Made by a program: the position numbers and the translations under genes. Source: JBMYRH01 sp049602155 (GTDB lineage Bacteria > Myxococcota_A > UBA9042 > PHBI01 > JBMYRH01). From it: 64,000 bases of DNA. The stretch lies in assembly GCA_049602155.1 (NCBI GenBank), contig JBMYRH010000011.1, positions 1 to 64,000 on the forward strand, given 5' to 3'. Under the pieces are notes generated by a model. That model saw only the letters and a program-made list of their open reading frames with translations. It did no database searches and was not told where the DNA came from. This document shows, piece after piece, positions 35,433 through 44,748 of the stretch. Numbering within the stretch: the stretch's first letter is position 1; the number at the start of each line of letters is the position of its first letter.

Positions 35433-37091
35433 CTACACGAAGGCAGGGTCTCGGTACACACCGAATTCGTCTCGAAAGACATCACAGATCTCGCCGACCG
35501 TGACATTGACCTCGACGGCGGTGACAATCGGGGGCACGAGATTCGTACCGGATTGGCATGCTGCGCGCACGGCGGCCAACGCCTTCGCGACCGCGTCAGC
35601 GTCTCTCTCGCGTTTGACCGTCTTGAGGCGCGCAACCTGAGAACGCTCGACCTCTGGATCAATCTTCAGCGTCGGGATGCGCTCGTTGGACTCTTCTTCA
35701 TACTTGTTGATGCCGACGATGACGCGCTCTCCGCGCTCGACAGCCCTCTGATCTTCAAAGGCAGAGTCCGCGATCTCTCGCTGCGGATAGCCGATCTCCA
35801 CGGCGCGCACGATCCCGCCCATGTCATCGATCTTGTCGATGTAGGCCATCGCGGCCTTCTCCATCTCATCGGTCAGCTTCTCGACGTACCAACTGCCCGC
35901 CAAGGGATCGACGACGTCAGCGACCCCCGTCTCTTCGGCGATCAACTGCTGGGTGCGGAGCGCCAACTTAGAGGTCGCCTCCGTCGGCAACGCGTAGGTC
36001 TCATCCATGCTGTTGGTGTGAAGGCTCTGCGTCCCACCAAGTACCGCCGCCATCGCCTGAATCGCGACGCGAACGACGTTATTCATCGGCTGCTGCGCGG
36101 TCAGGCTGACGCCCGCCGTCTGTGCATGTGTCCTAAGGCGCCAAGAGCGCGGATCCTTCGCATGGAACCGGTTCCTCAAGACCTTGGCCCAGATGCGGCG
36201 CGCGGCTCGGAACTTCGCGATCTCCTCGAAGAAGTCGTTGTGCACGTCCCAGAAGAAGGAGAGCCGGGGGGCGAAGTCGTCGACGTCGAGCCCTGCATCA
36301 ATCCCTGCCTGGACGTATCCAATGCCGTCGGCCAGCGTGAAAGCGAGCTCTTGGACCGCCGTCGCCCCGGCCTCACGGATGTGATAGCCGCTGATGCTGA
36401 TCGCGTGGAACTTCGGCATCTCCTTTGCGCAATACACGAGCATGTCACTGACGATACGCATGCTCGGGCGAGGCGGGCAGATCCACTCTTTCTGAGCGAT
36501 GAACTCTTTTAGGATGTCCGTCTGAATCGTGCCCGCGAGCTTGTCTGAAGAGACCCCGCGCTCTTTGGCGATCGCGACGTAGAGCGCCAGCAAGATGATC
36601 GCCGGGCCGTTGATCGTCATCGACGTGGAGACCTTATCCAGCGGGATGCCCTCGAAGAGGCGCCGCATATCGTCGATGCACGAGACGCTCACGCCTTCGC
36701 GACCGACCTCGCCAGCCGACAATGGATGATCTGGATCGTAGCCCATCAGCGTGGGCATATCGAAGGCCGTGGACAGCCCCGTCTGGCCTTGCTCAAGCAA
36801 GAACTTGAAGCGGCGGTTGGTGTCCTCTGGTGTGCCGAAGCCAGCGAACATACGCATCGTCCAGAGGCGGCCACGGTACATGTTCGGGTACGGCCCGCGC
36901 GTGTACGGGTAAGAGCCGGGCAACCCGATCTCCTCGGGGATCTCCTGAGCGCTGTACAGGTCCTCGATCGGGAGACCGCTCATCGTGGCGAAGGAGTCCT
37001 TGCGGCGACGAAAGCCCGATGAGGCCTCGTGATACGCGTCGAGATCCGTCGGTTCTTGTGTCTCATCAGCAGGTTGATTTGGCTTCGCCAT
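35433..37091 (-). CDS. Acyl-CoA mutase large subunit (methylmalonyl-CoA mutase family), no B12 domain
   Basis: 552 residues from ATG 37091 with GGAGG upstream. TIM-barrel large subunit of B12-dependent acyl-CoA mutases: SYPYTRGPYPNMYRGRLWTMRMFAGFG, GLSTAFDMPTLMGYD, STSMTINGPA, FIAQKEW, SISGYHIREAGATA, RIWAKVL and GGTQSLHTNSMDE. It lacks the C-terminal cobalamin-binding domain, so a separate small subunit must exist elsewhere. In characterised enzymes Tyr/Arg mark methylmalonyl-CoA mutase, whereas Phe (RMFAGF) and Gln (AQKEW), as here, occur in isobutyryl-CoA-type mutases. The substrate is therefore uncertain. Divergent from the AstD-like gene. Confidence 0.88.
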   Translation of the reverse strand: MAKPNQPADETQEPTDLDAYHEASSGFRRRKDSFATMSGLPIEDLYSAQEIPEEIGLPGSYPYTRGPYPNMYRGRLWTMRMFAGFGTPEDTNRRFKFLLEQGQTGLSTAFDMPTLMGYDPDHPLSAGEVGREGVSVSCIDDMRRLFEGIPLDKVSTSMTINGPAIILLALYVAIAKERGVSSDKLAGTIQTDILKEFIAQKEWICPPRPSMRIVSDMLVYCAKEMPKFHAISISGYHIREAGATAVQELAFTLADGIGYVQAGIDAGLDVDDFAPRLSFFWDVHNDFFEEIAKFRAARRIWAKVLRNRFHAKDPRSWRLRTHAQTAGVSLTAQQPMNNVVRVAIQAMAAVLGGTQSLHTNSMDETYALPTEATSKLALRTQQLIAEETGVADVVDPLAGSWYVEKLTDEMEKAAMAYIDKIDDMGGIVRAVEIGYPQREIADSAFEDQRAVERGERVIVGINKYEEESNERIPTLKIDPEVERSQVARLKTVKRERDADAVAKALAAVRAACQSGTNLVPPIVTAVEVNVTVGEICDVFRDEFGVYRDPAFV

Positions 37092-37192
37092 GGGTCCCTC
37101 CAAGCGTGATTTACGCGCGTGGCACCCTCCATACCACCGACGCGGGCGATTCATGAAGACCCATGACATTCGATCGGCTACAGTCCGCCGCC

Positions 37193-38632
37193 ATGACGGG
37201 GATGCGCGGCAACTACATCAGCGGCGCGTGGGTCAGACCCACCGAGGGCCGAGTCGTGCGCAGCGTCGACCCTTCGACGCCCGACACGATCGTGGCTGAG
37301 GCGCTCTCTGATCCCAGTCATGCAGAGCGAGCGGCAGACGCCGCGGATGCTGCACAACGCAGCTGGTACGAGCGCACACTCGACGATCGATACCGCGCCC
37401 TGCTTCGCTTCGCCGACGCGTTAGATGCGCGTGTCGAAGAGATCGCCGACGCGATGACCTCCGAGATGGGCAAGCTCATCGATGAGGCGCGCACCGAGGT
37501 CCGCTCACTCCCGGCCCGCATCCGGGGGGCCGAAGCGGGCATGCTGAAGACGCTCCGGCCGACCCCCGTCCCAAACGCTAACGCCGAGCTGCGCTACCAC
37601 CCCCTAGGCGTGGTGGCGGTCCTTGGCCCCTTCAACTTCCCGCTCCACCTACTGCACGCTCATGTCGTCCCCGCGCTCCTCGCTGGGAACGCTGTCGTGC
37701 TCAAACCCTCTGAGCGGACGCTGCTGACTGCTCAGCGCTACGTAGAGGCCTGGGACGCCGCTGACTTGCCCCCCGTGCTGAACATGGTGCAAGGCGATGG
37801 CGAGGTGGGCGCGGCGCTGGTCGATGCCTCGGCCGTGCGGGGGGTCGTCTTCACGGGCTCGTGGCACGTGGGTCACGCGATCCAGAGCGCCACGCTGTCC
37901 CGCCCGGAGGTCCTGGTCGCCCTCGAGATGGGCGGACAGAACATGGCCTACATCGCCCCTGACGCAGACCTGGACCTGTGCATCGAGGGGCTCGTCACTG
38001 GAGCGTTCCTGACCACTGGCCAGCGCTGTACGTGCACCTGTCGGGCGCTCGTTCACCGCGACATCGCCGAGGCGCTCCTTGATCGGTTGATCCCGCGAGT
38101 CGCCGAGCTGACCTGGGGTGACCCACGCAGCGATGTGTTTATGGGGCCGCTCGCGTCTCATCATGATCGCGACCGTGTCGATGCGCTCTGCCAACGTGCG
38201 GTGGACGCTGGGGCCACCGTCTTGCTCCCCGGCGAGCGTCGCGAGGGTGGCGCCTTTCGTGGGCCCTCCATTCACCAGATCAGCGCCGACCATGACTCGG
38301 ACTACACCCGTGAAGAGATCTTCGGCCCAGATCTGGCGATCACCATCGTGGACGATCAAGACGCCGCATGCCGCGTCATCAACGCGAGCCCCTTTGGCCT
38401 AAGCCTCGCCGTCTTCAGCGCATCTCGTGACACCCTCGATGCCGTCTACCGCGCCACGCGAGCGGGCTGCGTCAACTGGAACCGCTCGACAAGCCGAGCC
38501 ACTGGCGCCCTCCCGTTCGGGGGCGTCGGCCGCTCTGGAAATTATCGACCTGCCGGGGCAGACGCGTTCCGAAACGTCACCTACCCTGTGCAGCTCCAAT
38601 GGACCACTCCAACAGGAGGCGACCATGACTGA
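37193..38632 (+). CDS. AstD-like aldehyde dehydrogenase (succinylglutamate semialdehyde DH family)
   Basis: About 479 residues from ATG 37193; the frame opens at 37163, and ATG 37202 would align best with E. coli AstD (start MRGNYISGAW). NAD(P)-dependent oxidation of a semialdehyde to the acid. Motifs: GPFNFPLHLLHAH (cofactor site), VFTGSWHVG, catalytic Glu in ALEMGGQN, and catalytic Cys in TTGQRCT. The C-terminal GCVNWNRST...PFGGVGRSGNYRPAGADAFRNVTYPV is the AstD-type ending. The next gene, an aminotransferase fusion, overlaps its stop by 8 bases, so the aldehyde is likely produced by that protein. True substrate (succinylglutamate semialdehyde or another) is not proven. Confidence 0.85.
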   Translation: MTGMRGNYISGAWVRPTEGRVVRSVDPSTPDTIVAEALSDPSHAERAADAADAAQRSWYERTLDDRYRALLRFADALDARVEEIADAMTSEMGKLIDEARTEVRSLPARIRGAEAGMLKTLRPTPVPNANAELRYHPLGVVAVLGPFNFPLHLLHAHVVPALLAGNAVVLKPSERTLLTAQRYVEAWDAADLPPVLNMVQGDGEVGAALVDASAVRGVVFTGSWHVGHAIQSATLSRPEVLVALEMGGQNMAYIAPDADLDLCIEGLVTGAFLTTGQRCTCTCRALVHRDIAEALLDRLIPRVAELTWGDPRSDVFMGPLASHHDRDRVDALCQRAVDAGATVLLPGERREGGAFRGPSIHQISADHDSDYTREEIFGPDLAITIVDDQDAACRVINASPFGLSLAVFSASRDTLDAVYRATRAGCVNWNRSTSRATGALPFGGVGRSGNYRPAGADAFRNVTYPVQLQWTTPTGGDHD

Positions 38633-41600
38633 GAAGACCGCCCTGCAACGCCTCGATCTTCGCCACCAACTCGAAGAGGTGTGCGAACCCTACCGCCTCT
38701 TCCCTAGCGTAGACGACGCCGGTGAGTTCAGGCTCGACCTCTCTCAGTTCGGCTGCTCCGACGCCTTGAACCGCACCCTCGGCGGTGCGCTCGCGTCGGC
38801 GCTCGTCGAGGCCGACTTCGCCGCAGCTATCGAGGGCGATGCGCTTGTCCTCAGCGCCACAGACACCCCCACAGTCGCTGATGCACTGGACGACGCGCTC
38901 TACGCACTGCGCCCCCTCGCGCCGACGCGGTTTTTGAGTCGGTTCCCCCAAGGCACTCACGTCCCTGGGGCCGAAGCCCTCTCTCTGCCTCGCTCAGACG
39001 CTTACCGGGCGCGGCTCATCGCCGCGGACTTCCTTCCCGACGATAAGAAGCCGCCGGTCTTGGACATGCACCATGCATCGGGGCCTTACCTGGCGAGCAT
39101 CGATGACGAGCCGCTGATCCTCTTTGATGCAGCGAGCCAGATCGCGACCCATGCTGGCGGCATCAACCCGCCAGAGATCCTTGAGGCGATGTGGACCGGG
39201 GACTTCGATGATGTCCTACCGGTCAACCCCGACACGCGTCGGCAACGCAGCGCGCCTGTCGAGTGGCTGGCCGACCGGCTCCGCGAGGCGACCGACGACA
39301 CCCTCCCCCACGTCGCCTTCTGCGGCTCCGGCGCAGAGGCCAACGAGCTCGCCTTACGCGTCGCAGCCAAGCAGCGGCCAGGGCGCCACAAGATCGTCGC
39401 CTTTGAGGGCAGCTTCCACGGGCGAACCATGGCCGTCCTGCACGCGACCTGGAACCCCGCGAAGCGCGAGCGATTCGAGCTCAAGGGGTACGAAGCGCGT
39501 TGGTGCCCTTGGCCGACCTCTAATGGTGTCGACCTCGAGGATGGCCCGATCGATTTGGCCGGCTGGGACCGCCAAGCTGGGAGCGACGCGCGTCAGGCGC
39601 CTGCGAGCGCAGACACCCTTGAGAGCGCAGAATGGCAGGCCCTCATCGCGGTCGAAGCAGCGCTTGAGGACGACCAGGCAGTCGCGATCCTCGCCGAGCC
39701 CATGCAGTCCGAGGGTGGAGAGCGTCACGTCTCAAACCGCTTCATGAACCGCCTCCGCGTCCTCGCCCTGGCCTATCAAGTCCCCTTCATCATGGACGAA
39801 GTGCAGACAGGCTTTGGCCTCGGCGGACCGTTCTTTTGGCACCGTGGCTTCGACTTCGCGACCCCTCCTGACTTGGTCACGGTCGCCAAAAAGGCCCAAG
39901 TGGGCGGCGTCCTCTCTCGGACGCCCATCGACTGCCAACCCGAGGTCCATGTCGCGAGCGCCATCCGCGGGCTATGCCAAGCAGACATCATCAGTGGGGG
40001 GGACTCAGACGCTGTCGAGGCTGACGTCTCTGTGCGCCTCGCCCGTGTCGCAGAGGCGCACCCTGAGACCATCCTCAAGCCGCGGGTCGAGGGCTACTCC
40101 TTTGGCTTCGACCTCCCCGACAAAGAGGCGGTCGCCCACCTGATTGGGCAGCGACTCTGGCGTGGCTGGATGCTCTACGGCGCAGGCCCAAACGCGGTCC
40201 GCTTTCGCCTCCACCCCCATGTCTCAGCGCGTGCACTCGACGGCCTCTTCGATCGCTTGGAGCGCTCTGTGACCGCCTTTGAAGCAGGTGACACCACCGC
40301 GTGGCGTGAAGACACGATGCCGGACCCTTGGGGGGTATGGCCTCCGAAGGAGACACCCGCCTCCGCCGACTACCGAATCGAGCAACTCGACCGCACGACA
40401 TGGCGCGCACTGCAGCCCGCGATCGCCGCGCTCCAGGCGCAGTGCTACGAGCCCGCGCGACGCGATGACCTCGACGAGTTCTGCGAGTGGCTCGACGACG
40501 ACGCCATCTACTTCGCAGCGCTCACCGAGACCGGAGCGCTCGCAGGCATCACGGTCGCCTTCCCCCTCGAGCGTGAACCGACCTTGGACGGCCCCGCCCA
40601 AGACGGCACCCTCGGTCAACAGCGCACGCTTTACTCCGCCGAGGTCGCTGTCGACGCTGCCCACCGCGGTAAAGGGCTGGGACGCGCGCTCAAGGATGCT
40701 CAGATCGCTGCTGCAATGGCGGCAGTCGATGCCGATGGCCAGCTACGCTACGACTTCGTGACCGGTCGCAACCGTGTCGGTGAGACCGACGCGATGATGG
40801 GGATCAATGAGGTCTACGGGGCCTACGAGGTCTCGCGCCATTACGCACAGTATGGCGAACCCGACGGGGTCTGCTCCTACTACCGCATCCCGCTTACTGC
40901 CCCTCGACTGCCGCTCACCGCGCCCGAACACGACGGGGACACTCTGAACCTCGATCCGTCCCTCGTAGAGCGACTCGGTGATCCCTCCTTGCTCCTCACG
41001 GGCTTGCACCGCGGCAGCCTCAATGGCGCCATCGCCAACAAGCTGAGCCTCTGCAACTTCGTCACGCCCGGTGTGGTGCGCTCCACCGAGATGCTACGAG
41101 CCGCCGCTCCGAAGGGCCTCGTCCACTTGGTCACGGCGTCGAGTCGCGCGGAGACCTGCGACAAGGGCCTTCGGGCGATCAAATACCACCGCGGCGATGC
41201 TCAGACCGTCATCGCGATTGGCCCCGTCAACGCAGGCGAGACGACCGCCGCAGCCCGAGCACTCGGCCGCCCCGCAGACGACCCTGAAAACTGGTTCGGC
41301 TGGCCGACGACCTCCGATCCATGTGTGGATCCAGACGCGACCCTGACCGAGCTAGAGGCCCTCATCACCGAGCGCGGCGCAGAGACGGTCCTCGCGGTCG
41401 TCATCGAGCCGGTGTTCGCAGCCACAGGGCGCGCGGTCCCTGAGCAATTCTGGGGACCGCTCAGGGCGTTGCTGGATCGGCACGGTGTCCCCTTGGTCGC
41501 CCTCGAAGAGACGACGGGGGGCGGACGAAGTGGCCACGGGCTGTGGCGCTCGGACTCCTTACCCATCCAAGTCGACGCGCTGTGGTGGTTCACAGGTGGG

Positions 41601-41975
41601 CAGCTTGGTCTCTGCTTCCTCTCTGATGCGCTCTATGTGCCCACCAAGTTGACGCTCATCTCGACCTGGGACGGAGACGAGCTAAGCCATGGTCGGTGGC
41701 TCCTTGAGCAGCGCGCCATCCGCGACCTCGACATCCGAGCAGCCGGTGAGCGCTTAGGTGGCATCCTCGCGCAGCTCGGCGAAGTCCACGGTGAGGGGCT
41801 CTTCCGCTCCGTCGACGTCGCAGACCCTGACGCGCTCATCGCGGCCCTCTCCGCTGAGGGCATCACGGTAGGCAAGACGCCATCAGGAGCGGTCCGAGTG
41901 GCCCCTCATCTCGACATCACGGGCGCCGACCTCGACCGCCTCCAGGCGGCTACGAGTCAGCTCTCAGGGAGCTAA
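38625..41975 (+). CDS. Aminotransferase-GNAT acyltransferase-pseudoaminotransferase fusion
   Basis: 1116 residues from ATG 38625 with AGGAGG upstream. Domain 1 (about 130-560) is a class III aminotransferase close to the lysine 6-/GABA aminotransferase group: FCGSGAEANELALRVA, FEGSFHGRTMAVLHA, EPMQSEGGERH, MDEVQTGFGLGG and the PLP lysine pair VAKKAQVGGV (Lys422/423). Domain 2 (about 590-775) is a GNAT acyltransferase with acetyl-CoA loop HRGKGLGRALKDAQ. Domain 3 (about 790-1110) repeats the aminotransferase outline (VVIEPVFAATGR, LEETTGGGRSGHG), but the lysine is replaced (WWFTGGQLGLCF), so it should not bind PLP covalently. Couples with the AstD-like dehydrogenase. Predicted: transamination of an amino acid or acyl-amino acid and acyl transfer. 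Confidence 0.85.
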   Translation: MTEKTALQRLDLRHQLEEVCEPYRLFPSVDDAGEFRLDLSQFGCSDALNRTLGGALASALVEADFAAAIEGDALVLSATDTPTVADALDDALYALRPLAPTRFLSRFPQGTHVPGAEALSLPRSDAYRARLIAADFLPDDKKPPVLDMHHASGPYLASIDDEPLILFDAASQIATHAGGINPPEILEAMWTGDFDDVLPVNPDTRRQRSAPVEWLADRLREATDDTLPHVAFCGSGAEANELALRVAAKQRPGRHKIVAFEGSFHGRTMAVLHATWNPAKRERFELKGYEARWCPWPTSNGVDLEDGPIDLAGWDRQAGSDARQAPASADTLESAEWQALIAVEAALEDDQAVAILAEPMQSEGGERHVSNRFMNRLRVLALAYQVPFIMDEVQTGFGLGGPFFWHRGFDFATPPDLVTVAKKAQVGGVLSRTPIDCQPEVHVASAIRGLCQADIISGGDSDAVEADVSVRLARVAEAHPETILKPRVEGYSFGFDLPDKEAVAHLIGQRLWRGWMLYGAGPNAVRFRLHPHVSARALDGLFDRLERSVTAFEAGDTTAWREDTMPDPWGVWPPKETPASADYRIEQLDRTTWRALQPAIAALQAQCYEPARRDDLDEFCEWLDDDAIYFAALTETGALAGITVAFPLEREPTLDGPAQDGTLGQQRTLYSAEVAVDAAHRGKGLGRALKDAQIAAAMAAVDADGQLRYDFVTGRNRVGETDAMMGINEVYGAYEVSRHYAQYGEPDGVCSYYRIPLTAPRLPLTAPEHDGDTLNLDPSLVERLGDPSLLLTGLHRGSLNGAIANKLSLCNFVTPGVVRSTEMLRAAAPKGLVHLVTASSRAETCDKGLRAIKYHRGDAQTVIAIGPVNAGETTAAARALGRPADDPENWFGWPTTSDPCVDPDATLTELEALITERGAETVLAVVIEPVFAATGRAVPEQFWGPLRALLDRHGVPLVALEETTGGGRSGHGLWRSDSLPIQVDALWWFTGGQLGLCFLSDALYVPTKLTLISTWDGDELSHGRWLLEQRAIRDLDIRAAGERLGGILAQLGEVHGEGLFRSVDVADPDALIAALSAEGITVGKTPSGAVRVAPHLDITGADLDRLQAATSQLSGS

Positions 41976-42679
41976 GCCTCAGGCCTCGGCCGGGTCGTTC
42001 GGTGCTCGATCGGGTCGCGGTGCGTGGTCGCCTCGAACACGCGCTGTACGAAGACGCCAGGCAAGTGCACATCGTCCGGGGCGATCTCACCCGTCGGGAC
42101 GAGCTCATCGACCTCCGCGATCGTTACCCGCGCCGCCATGGCCATGGCCAGCTGGAAGTTCCGCGTCGTGCCGTAGAACTGCAGGTTCCCATAGGCATCG
42201 CCACGACGGGCCCGAATGAAGGCGTAGTCGGCCGTGAGCGCGGTCTCAAGGATCGCGCGGCGTCCGTTGAACTCGCGCTCCTCTTTGCCCTCCGCGATCA
42301 CCGTCCCCACGCCGGTCGGCGTGAAGAAGGCCGGGATACCAGCCCCGCCAGCGCGGATGCGCTCTGCCAAGGTGCCCTGCGGGACGAGTTCGACGTCTAC
42401 GCTGCCCTCGGCGTATTGCTCTTGGATGTCCGGGTTGCCGCCCATAAATGAGCCCTTCCAGGCCCCTACTTGGCGGTTCTGTAGCAGCACCGCGAGGCCT
42501 TGCCCCTGGTTGCCACAGTTGTTGCTGATGATCGTGAGTCCCCGCTTGCCGCCCGCCGCGACGGCGTCGATCAAGTGCTCGGGGTTCCCGCACAGGCCGA
42601 AGCCCCCCACCATGATGCTCGCGCCGTCCTGCATGTCGGAGACCGCGGCCACTGCGTCATTGACGACCTTGTCACTCAT
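41972..42679 (-). CDS. scoA: 3-oxoacid CoA-transferase subunit A
   Basis: 235 residues from ATG 42679. Alpha subunit of the family I CoA-transferase (ScoA/AtoD type): MVGGFGLCGNPEHLIDAV and GNPDIQEQYAEGSVDVELVPQGTLAERIRAGGAGIPAFFTPTGVGT are family hallmarks. With subunit B it moves CoA between succinyl-CoA/acetyl-CoA and a 3-oxo or short-chain acid. Lies 9 bases after scoB in a four-gene minus-strand operon; its stop overlaps the aminotransferase-fusion stop by 4 bases. The gene symbol denotes the family; the acid used is unknown. Confidence 0.92.
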   Translation of the reverse strand: MSDKVVNDAVAAVSDMQDGASIMVGGFGLCGNPEHLIDAVAAGGKRGLTIISNNCGNQGQGLAVLLQNRQVGAWKGSFMGGNPDIQEQYAEGSVDVELVPQGTLAERIRAGGAGIPAFFTPTGVGTVIAEGKEEREFNGRRAILETALTADYAFIRARRGDAYGNLQFYGTTRNFQLAMAMAARVTIAEVDELVPTGEIAPDDVHLPGVFVQRVFEATTHRDPIEHRTTRPRPEA

Positions 42680-42688
42680 CGCCGCCTC

Positions 42689-43312
42689 CTAATTCACGAA
42701 GGGCACATCATCGCCCAGTTCTGCGCGGGTCACCCCAGGTGCCAACTCGACGATTCGGAAGCCTTCACCCGCTGGATCGAAGACCCCCACGTCGGTCACG
42801 ACCCGGTCGACACAGGCCACTCCCGTCAGCGGTAGCGTGCAACCGGGCACGAGCTTGGGCTTGCCCTTCTTGGTTCGGAAGGTCGAGATCACGATGACTC
42901 GCTTGGCGCCGCTGACCAGATCCATGGCTCCACCCATGCCGGTCACGATCCGTCCAGGCACCGACCAGTTCGCTAAGTCACCGGTCTGAGCGACTTGCAT
43001 CGCTCCAAGCACCGCCAAGTCAACGTGACCACCTCGGATCATGGCAAACGATAGCGTGGAGTCGAAGGTTGAGCCCCCACTCTCAACGGTCACCGTCTGC
43101 TTACCGGCGTTGATGACCTGGGGGTCCTCATCGCCTTCGTAGGGGAACGGCCCCATCCCGAGCAGCCCGTTCTCGCTGTGCAGCATGATGCCCGCTCGAG
43201 ACTCCGGGATGTGATTTGCCACCAAGGTGGGGATGCCGATCCCCAAGTTGACCACCATGCCCCCATCGATCTCGTCCGCGGCCCGAGCCGCCATCTCATC
43301 CCTTGACCACAT
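42689..43312 (-). CDS. scoB: 3-oxoacid CoA-transferase subunit B
   Basis: 207 residues from ATG 43312. Beta subunit carrying the catalytic glutamate in MLHSENGLLGMGPFP (SENG motif), plus NLGIGIPTLVANH and GGAMDLVSGAKRVIV. Follows the M20-like gene by 8 bases. Pairs with scoA. Confidence 0.93.
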   Translation of the reverse strand: MWSRDEMAARAADEIDGGMVVNLGIGIPTLVANHIPESRAGIMLHSENGLLGMGPFPYEGDEDPQVINAGKQTVTVESGGSTFDSTLSFAMIRGGHVDLAVLGAMQVAQTGDLANWSVPGRIVTGMGGAMDLVSGAKRVIVISTFRTKKGKPKLVPGCTLPLTGVACVDRVVTDVGVFDPAGEGFRIVELAPGVTRAELGDDVPFVN

Positions 43313-43320
43313 AGTCGCTC

Positions 43321-44748
43321 CTAGGTCTCGTCGTCTGGTGTGTCAGGTCCAGCCATGTCATCCACCTCGGAGACCTCAAGCCCTCCGGGGGCATTAAAGA
43401 TGTCATCCCCGCCCTCCATCGCGTCCGACGAGAGCTCGATCCCGGCCCCAGCGTCGTCCAGCTGAATCTCTGGCCCGTCGCCGACCACGGCGTCCTCGTC
43501 CTCGCTGACCTCGACGGTCCCATCTTCTGGGGTCTCCCCTTGGATGATGCCACCGACACGCCAGGTCGCGTTGCCACCTCGGTCTTCAAGCCAAGCCAGC
43601 AGCCCGATCGCCGTGATCGCGGCGCGAGAGGGCATCTCTTGAATCGCCGCCCACTCTTCTGCGGTGCGAAGGTCCCCGCCGCGCACACCGAGCCCATCCA
43701 GGGTCGGGACGCGCAGGTCATGGGTGATGTTCGCGTCGCTGCTCGCTGTCGCGTGCTTACCGACGAGGGGCTCAAAGCCGAGCATCTCCGCGGCGTGCCC
43801 CCATGCCTCGACCAGGCCCTGCGTGCGAGCGCTGGGGGGCCATGGTGGACGGGAGAAGTCACCCGTGAGGCTCACCATGAGCGCTCCGCGTGACGCGCGA
43901 CCGACCAGTTCGTTCAGCTGATGCTTAATCCATCGTTGGTCGGTCGGTCCATCGCACCAGACCTCAAGGTCGAGGTGTGTCTCTGCCGGGACCACACCGC
44001 TGCGTACACCACCCCTGACGACGCCGCAGTTCACGATAATTCCTCGCTGTGAGTCGTTGAGAGACTCCAGCTGCGGGATCAAGTGCGCCATCTCTACGAT
44101 CGCGTTGCGCCCTTCGGGGCTGCGAGACTCTGCTGCCACTGACGTGCCACGCATCGAGATACGAAAGCGCCCTGTGCCGCTGCGCGAATGAAGCAAGCCC
44201 CCCTCCGCGTCCGCCGGCCCGAAGACAAGCGCGATCTCGGCCTCAGAGGCGATCCTCCGAATCAACGCACGGCTACCCTCCGCGCCGTGCTCATGATCAC
44301 TTGTGACGAGGACGCGTATCCGGAAATCGTCTAAACGCTCGACCGTCAGCAGCGCCTCAAGCGCCGTCACCATCATGACGAGCCCAGCCTTCATGTCTGC
44401 AATCCCGGGCCCCTGCGCCCGGCTCCCGTGCACCCCAAAGGCGCCGCCCGGGTAGCTCGTGTCGTAGATAGTGTCGACGTGCCCCAAGAGCAAAACTGTA
44501 GGTGCCTTGGGGACCGCACCGGGGCGCGTGGCCAACAAGTGAGGCCGGCCTTCGGGGGCCTCCGGCCGCGCAGACTCAAACCCCAACGCCCGCAGCCCTG
44601 CGTCGAGCACATCAAAGCACAGAGCCACCCCCGCCAAGTCCTTCGTGTGACTCGGCGTCGAGACGAGCGCCTCCACCAGCTTCAGCATCGCTTGATACCG
44701 ACTGGTGCAGTGTGTCAGTGCGCGGCTGGCGATGGCGTCAAGCGTCAT
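43321..44748 (-). CDS. M20 peptidase-family protein with eroded active site and acidic tail
   Basis: 475 residues from ATG 44748, overlapping the HAD gene by 4 bases (ATGA). M20/CPG2-like fold: LLGHVDTIYD and GPGIADMKAGLVM keep the first His and Asp ligands, SDANITHD remains, and SDHEHGAEGS keeps one Glu. The usual DEE catalytic Glu is replaced (DHE), the later metal Glu is Gly (VFGPAD), the lid His is lost (GTSVAAES for GKASHAG), and the final His is missing (GGDLRTAEE). The last 90 residues are acidic and unlike the family. Probably non-hydrolytic, or with a changed chemistry. Residue matching is from memory of carboxypeptidase G2. Confidence 0.75.
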   Translation of the reverse strand: MTLDAIASRALTHCTSRYQAMLKLVEALVSTPSHTKDLAGVALCFDVLDAGLRALGFESARPEAPEGRPHLLATRPGAVPKAPTVLLLGHVDTIYDTSYPGGAFGVHGSRAQGPGIADMKAGLVMMVTALEALLTVERLDDFRIRVLVTSDHEHGAEGSRALIRRIASEAEIALVFGPADAEGGLLHSRSGTGRFRISMRGTSVAAESRSPEGRNAIVEMAHLIPQLESLNDSQRGIIVNCGVVRGGVRSGVVPAETHLDLEVWCDGPTDQRWIKHQLNELVGRASRGALMVSLTGDFSRPPWPPSARTQGLVEAWGHAAEMLGFEPLVGKHATASSDANITHDLRVPTLDGLGVRGGDLRTAEEWAAIQEMPSRAAITAIGLLAWLEDRGGNATWRVGGIIQGETPEDGTVEVSEDEDAVVGDGPEIQLDDAGAGIELSSDAMEGGDDIFNAPGGLEVSEVDDMAGPDTPDDET

